From Flavobacteriaceae bacterium (lineage in GTDB: Bacteria > Bacteroidota > Bacteroidia > Flavobacteriales > Flavobacteriaceae): 64,000 nucleotides of DNA. The stretch lies in the NCBI GenBank assembly GCA_947463515.1, contig CANHRI010000007.1, positions 1-64,000 of the forward strand, in the 5' to 3' direction. The translations under genes and the position numbers were made by a program. This document shows positions 62,349-64,000 of this stretch, piece by piece (within the stretch, counting starts at the first letter, position 1; each line of letters begins with the position of its first letter). Below the pieces are notes generated by a model, which saw nothing but the letters and a program-made list of their open reading frames with translations, made no database searches and was not told the DNA's origin.

Positions 62349-63035
62349 ATGAAACGATTCTTGAAAATAGTACGGAAAATTATACTTTGGTTCTTAGGAT
62401 TATCCATCGGTGCTGTCATCTTGTTTAAATGGGTTCCCATTCCGTTTACGCCTTTAATGATCACCCGTGCTATCGAAAACAAATGGGATGGCAAAGAAAT
62501 GATTTGCAACCACGATTGGGTACCGCTAGATAGTATTTCGGTCAATCTACAACGGGCCGTCATCGCCAGTGAAGATGGAACTTTTGAAGAACATTGGGGT
62601 TTTGATTTTACCGCCATGCAAAAAGCATTCAAAAACAACCAAAAAGGCCGACGCATCAAAGGGGGAAGTACTATTTCACAACAAACCGCCAAAAATGTGT
62701 TCCTGTGGCAAGGGAGAAGCTATGTGCGAAAAATTTTTGAAGCCTATTTTACCGTTTTGATTGAAGTAATTTGGAGCAAAGAACGCATCATGGAGGTATA
62801 CCTCAACAGTATAGAAATGGGCGATGGCGTGTATGGAGCCGAAGCTGCCGCAAACTATTGGTACGACCATTCGGTGCGATCGTTAACCAAACGGGAAGCG
62901 GCCGGTATTGCTGCTATTCTACCGAATCCCCGTAAATATAAACCCGTCAATAGCTCGAGCTATATTGAACGACGAAAAGATAAAATACTGCGAATTATGA
63001 GGCATGTGAAACGTCCCGCTTATTTGGAACCTTAA
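62349..63035 (+). CDS. mtgA: Monofunctional biosynthetic peptidoglycan transglycosylase
   Basis: 228 residues, one N-terminal membrane anchor (IVRKIILWFLGLSIGAVILFKWVP) and a GT51 domain: SVNLQRAVIASEDGTFEEHWGFDFTAMQKAF (catalytic Glu in EDGTFEEH), KGGSTISQQTAKNVFLWQGRSYVRKIFEAYFTVLIEVIWSKERIMEVYLNSIEMGDGVYGAEAAA. Polymerises lipid II into glycan strands. Confidence 0.96.
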   Translation: MKRFLKIVRKIILWFLGLSIGAVILFKWVPIPFTPLMITRAIENKWDGKEMICNHDWVPLDSISVNLQRAVIASEDGTFEEHWGFDFTAMQKAFKNNQKGRRIKGGSTISQQTAKNVFLWQGRSYVRKIFEAYFTVLIEVIWSKERIMEVYLNSIEMGDGVYGAEAAANYWYDHSVRSLTKREAAGIAAILPNPRKYKPVNSSSYIERRKDKILRIMRHVKRPAYLEP

Positions 63036-63036
63036 A

Positions 63037-63075
63037 AAAAAGCGTTGTTTTTTTAGAACAACGCTTTTCTTTTTT
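63037..63075. terminator. Bidirectional terminator between mtgA and doxX-like gene
   Basis: AAAAGCGTTGTT/AACAACGCTTTT stem (63038-63049 with 63057-63068) with T-runs on both strands, between convergent genes. Confidence 0.88.
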
Positions 63076-63455
63076 TATAAAAACAACGATCGGTATTGCG
63101 ACCAATGTTTGTAAATCAAAATGCTATTCAACACGGCAATTACCAAAGCCACGAGCATCCCTGAAGCATCTAAGAATAAATGAAAGAGCACTATATTTAT
63201 AGAAATTGGTGCCAACATGATTAAGGCAAAGGCAACCCATTTTCGAGTCAATAATAGTGCGCCAATAAAAACTTCCAAAATCCCTAATACTTTCAAAACA
63301 TATCCCGTAGCAGCCAAGGAAGCCATAAATGACGCAGCATTGTTTGGCAGCTGAGGCAACGGAATTAGGGGTGATGGAAGAACTTTGTTGAGTCCAAAAA
63401 CCACCAAGACGAGACCCAGCACTATTCGGACAATTTTAGTAAACATTGAATTCAT
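63075..63455 (-). CDS. DoxX family membrane protein
   Basis: 126 residues, four membrane helices (IVRIVLGLVLVVFGLNKVL; FMASLAATGYVLKVLGILEVFIGALLL; WVAFALIMLAPISINIVLFHLFLD; MLVALVIAVLNSILIYKHW). DoxX/SURF4-like pattern. Function of the family is poorly defined (redox or membrane stress roles). ATG 63446 is an alternative start. Confidence 0.8.
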   Translation of the reverse strand: MNSMFTKIVRIVLGLVLVVFGLNKVLPSPLIPLPQLPNNAASFMASLAATGYVLKVLGILEVFIGALLLTRKWVAFALIMLAPISINIVLFHLFLDASGMLVALVIAVLNSILIYKHWSQYRSLFL

Positions 63456-63615
63456 AATATACAGGTTTATTGGTTATCATTATGGTAAAAATATAACATT
63501 TTTTATTTATTTTTTGCATTCTTATTGTTAATTTATAAAAACAATCTTTTAAAGTTGCTCCGTTGTAACGTTTAATTTAGGGTTCACACTAATACGTATA
63601 AAAAAGAAAAACAAC

Positions 63616-63774
63616 ATGAATGCACATGAAATAGATTACACCATTTACGGTGAAGAGATGCAATACGTAGCGATAGAATTGGACCCTCAAGAAGTCGTGG
63701 TCGCCGAAGCGGGAAGTTTTATGATGATGGACCACGGCATTCATATGGAAACCATCAATGACAGATGGATATGA
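63616..63774 (+). pseudogene. TIGR00266/AIM24-like gene, truncated by an IS fragment
   Basis: Begins [47 protein letters not shown], the N-terminus of AIM24-type proteins (normally over 200 residues), and is then replaced by transposase sequence in another frame, reaching a stop at 63772. At 52 codons it is below the track cut-off. Broken gene. Confidence 0.85.
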
Positions 63775-63982
63775 TTGTTATCAAAATGCCTTGGCAGAAA
63801 GAATAAATGGGATTATAAAGAATGAATTTTTAATCTATAAATGTAAGGATGGTAAAACATTAGAAAAGCTTATTGAAACATCAATAAAGACTTATAATAA
63901 TAAAAGGCATCATTTAAGCTTATCAATGAAAACTCCTAACTTTATACATGAAAAAACCAGTCAGCAAATACCGACTGGTTAA
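63756..63982 (+). mobile_element. 3' fragment of an IS3-family transposase (OrfB)
   Basis: The translation [67 protein letters not shown] is the C-terminal end of the IS3-family integrase domain (the catalytic Glu in ALAERINGIIKNEF and the YNNKRHHLSL motif). The 5' part and left inverted repeat are missing at the junction with the AIM24 gene. A CCAGTC/GACTGG hairpin (63957-63978) overlaps the end of the reading frame. Confidence 0.85.
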
Positions 63983-64000
63983 TATAATTTTTATTGTAAA

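Overview
The window looks like chromosomal DNA of a member of the Flavobacteriia (phylum Bacteroidota, probably Flavobacteriaceae or a close relative). The evidence is an alternative complex III operon followed by cytochrome c oxidase subunit II, type A sorting domains of the type IX secretion system, a bacterial GGGP synthase of the kind found in Bacteroidota, a TonB-dependent receptor behind a TPP riboswitch, and promoters of the Bacteroidota type (TAnnTTTG about 20 bases after TTTG/TTG). Shine-Dalgarno sequences are generally absent, so several start codons were chosen from promoter position, signal peptides and ATG versus TTG rather than from an RBS. Most of the sequence is ordinary core genome with good synteny sense; accessory material is limited to a few spots.

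Layout. 1-9502 (minus): respiratory operon actA-actB-actC-actD-actE-actF-coxB (coxB runs off the left edge). 9717-14639: a small SPOR-domain gene, then the convergent infB-nusA-rimP operon, whose leader carries a promoter-proximal intrinsic terminator. 14808-21465: universal stress protein, tRNA-Gln, a DUF2723 (GT-C type) membrane protein, a polysaccharide deacetylase, a thioredoxin-fold protein without the CXXC, and a metallophosphoesterase. 21678-28630: polA, a T9SS-secreted protein, small membrane proteins, an ankyrin protein and a LacI regulator. 28892-31619: the ribosomal/translation cluster rplM-rpsI-rpsB-tsf. 31808-33497: a visibly A/T-richer group of three poorly conserved genes. 33523-40627: M3 peptidase, a very large TraB-domain protein, a YhhQ queuosine-precursor transporter and Tag glycosylase. 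40906-45752: aat, DUF3127, flavin reductase, sensor histidine kinase, HIT protein and greA, with intergenic repeats. 45949-53276: a lipoprotein, a TPP-riboswitch-controlled TonB receptor, arfB, a kinase-DUF4301 fusion, PnuC-type transporter, GGGP synthase and a phosphopantetheinyl transferase. 53532-63455: ahcY, a HepT/MntA toxin-antitoxin pair inserted at the 3' end of an S9 peptidase gene, a large metzincin protease with T9SS signal, a FAD oxidoreductase, mtgA and DoxX. 63616-63982: an AIM24-like gene cut by a piece of an IS3-family element.

The most interesting signals are regulatory and structural rather than a large new gene cluster. (1) Both rimP-nusA-infB and greA, which encode factors acting on paused or terminating RNA polymerase, start with promoter -> intrinsic terminator -> gene, which suggests autoregulation by attenuation. 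(2) The HepT/MntA pair sits between two copies of the last 45 bases of the S9 peptidase gene; the distal copy keeps the stop codon and terminator and differs almost only at synonymous sites. (3) A NadR-like kinase is fused to DUF4301 next to a PnuC transporter and near a TPP-riboswitch receptor. (4) Intergenic regions repeatedly hold short tandem repeats with a 7-base unit of unrelated sequence, and a 91-bp tandem repeat shares an inverted partner 4 kb away.

No rRNA, CRISPR array, prophage or biosynthetic cluster was seen. All assignments are by reading motifs and the supplied translations; no database search was possible.
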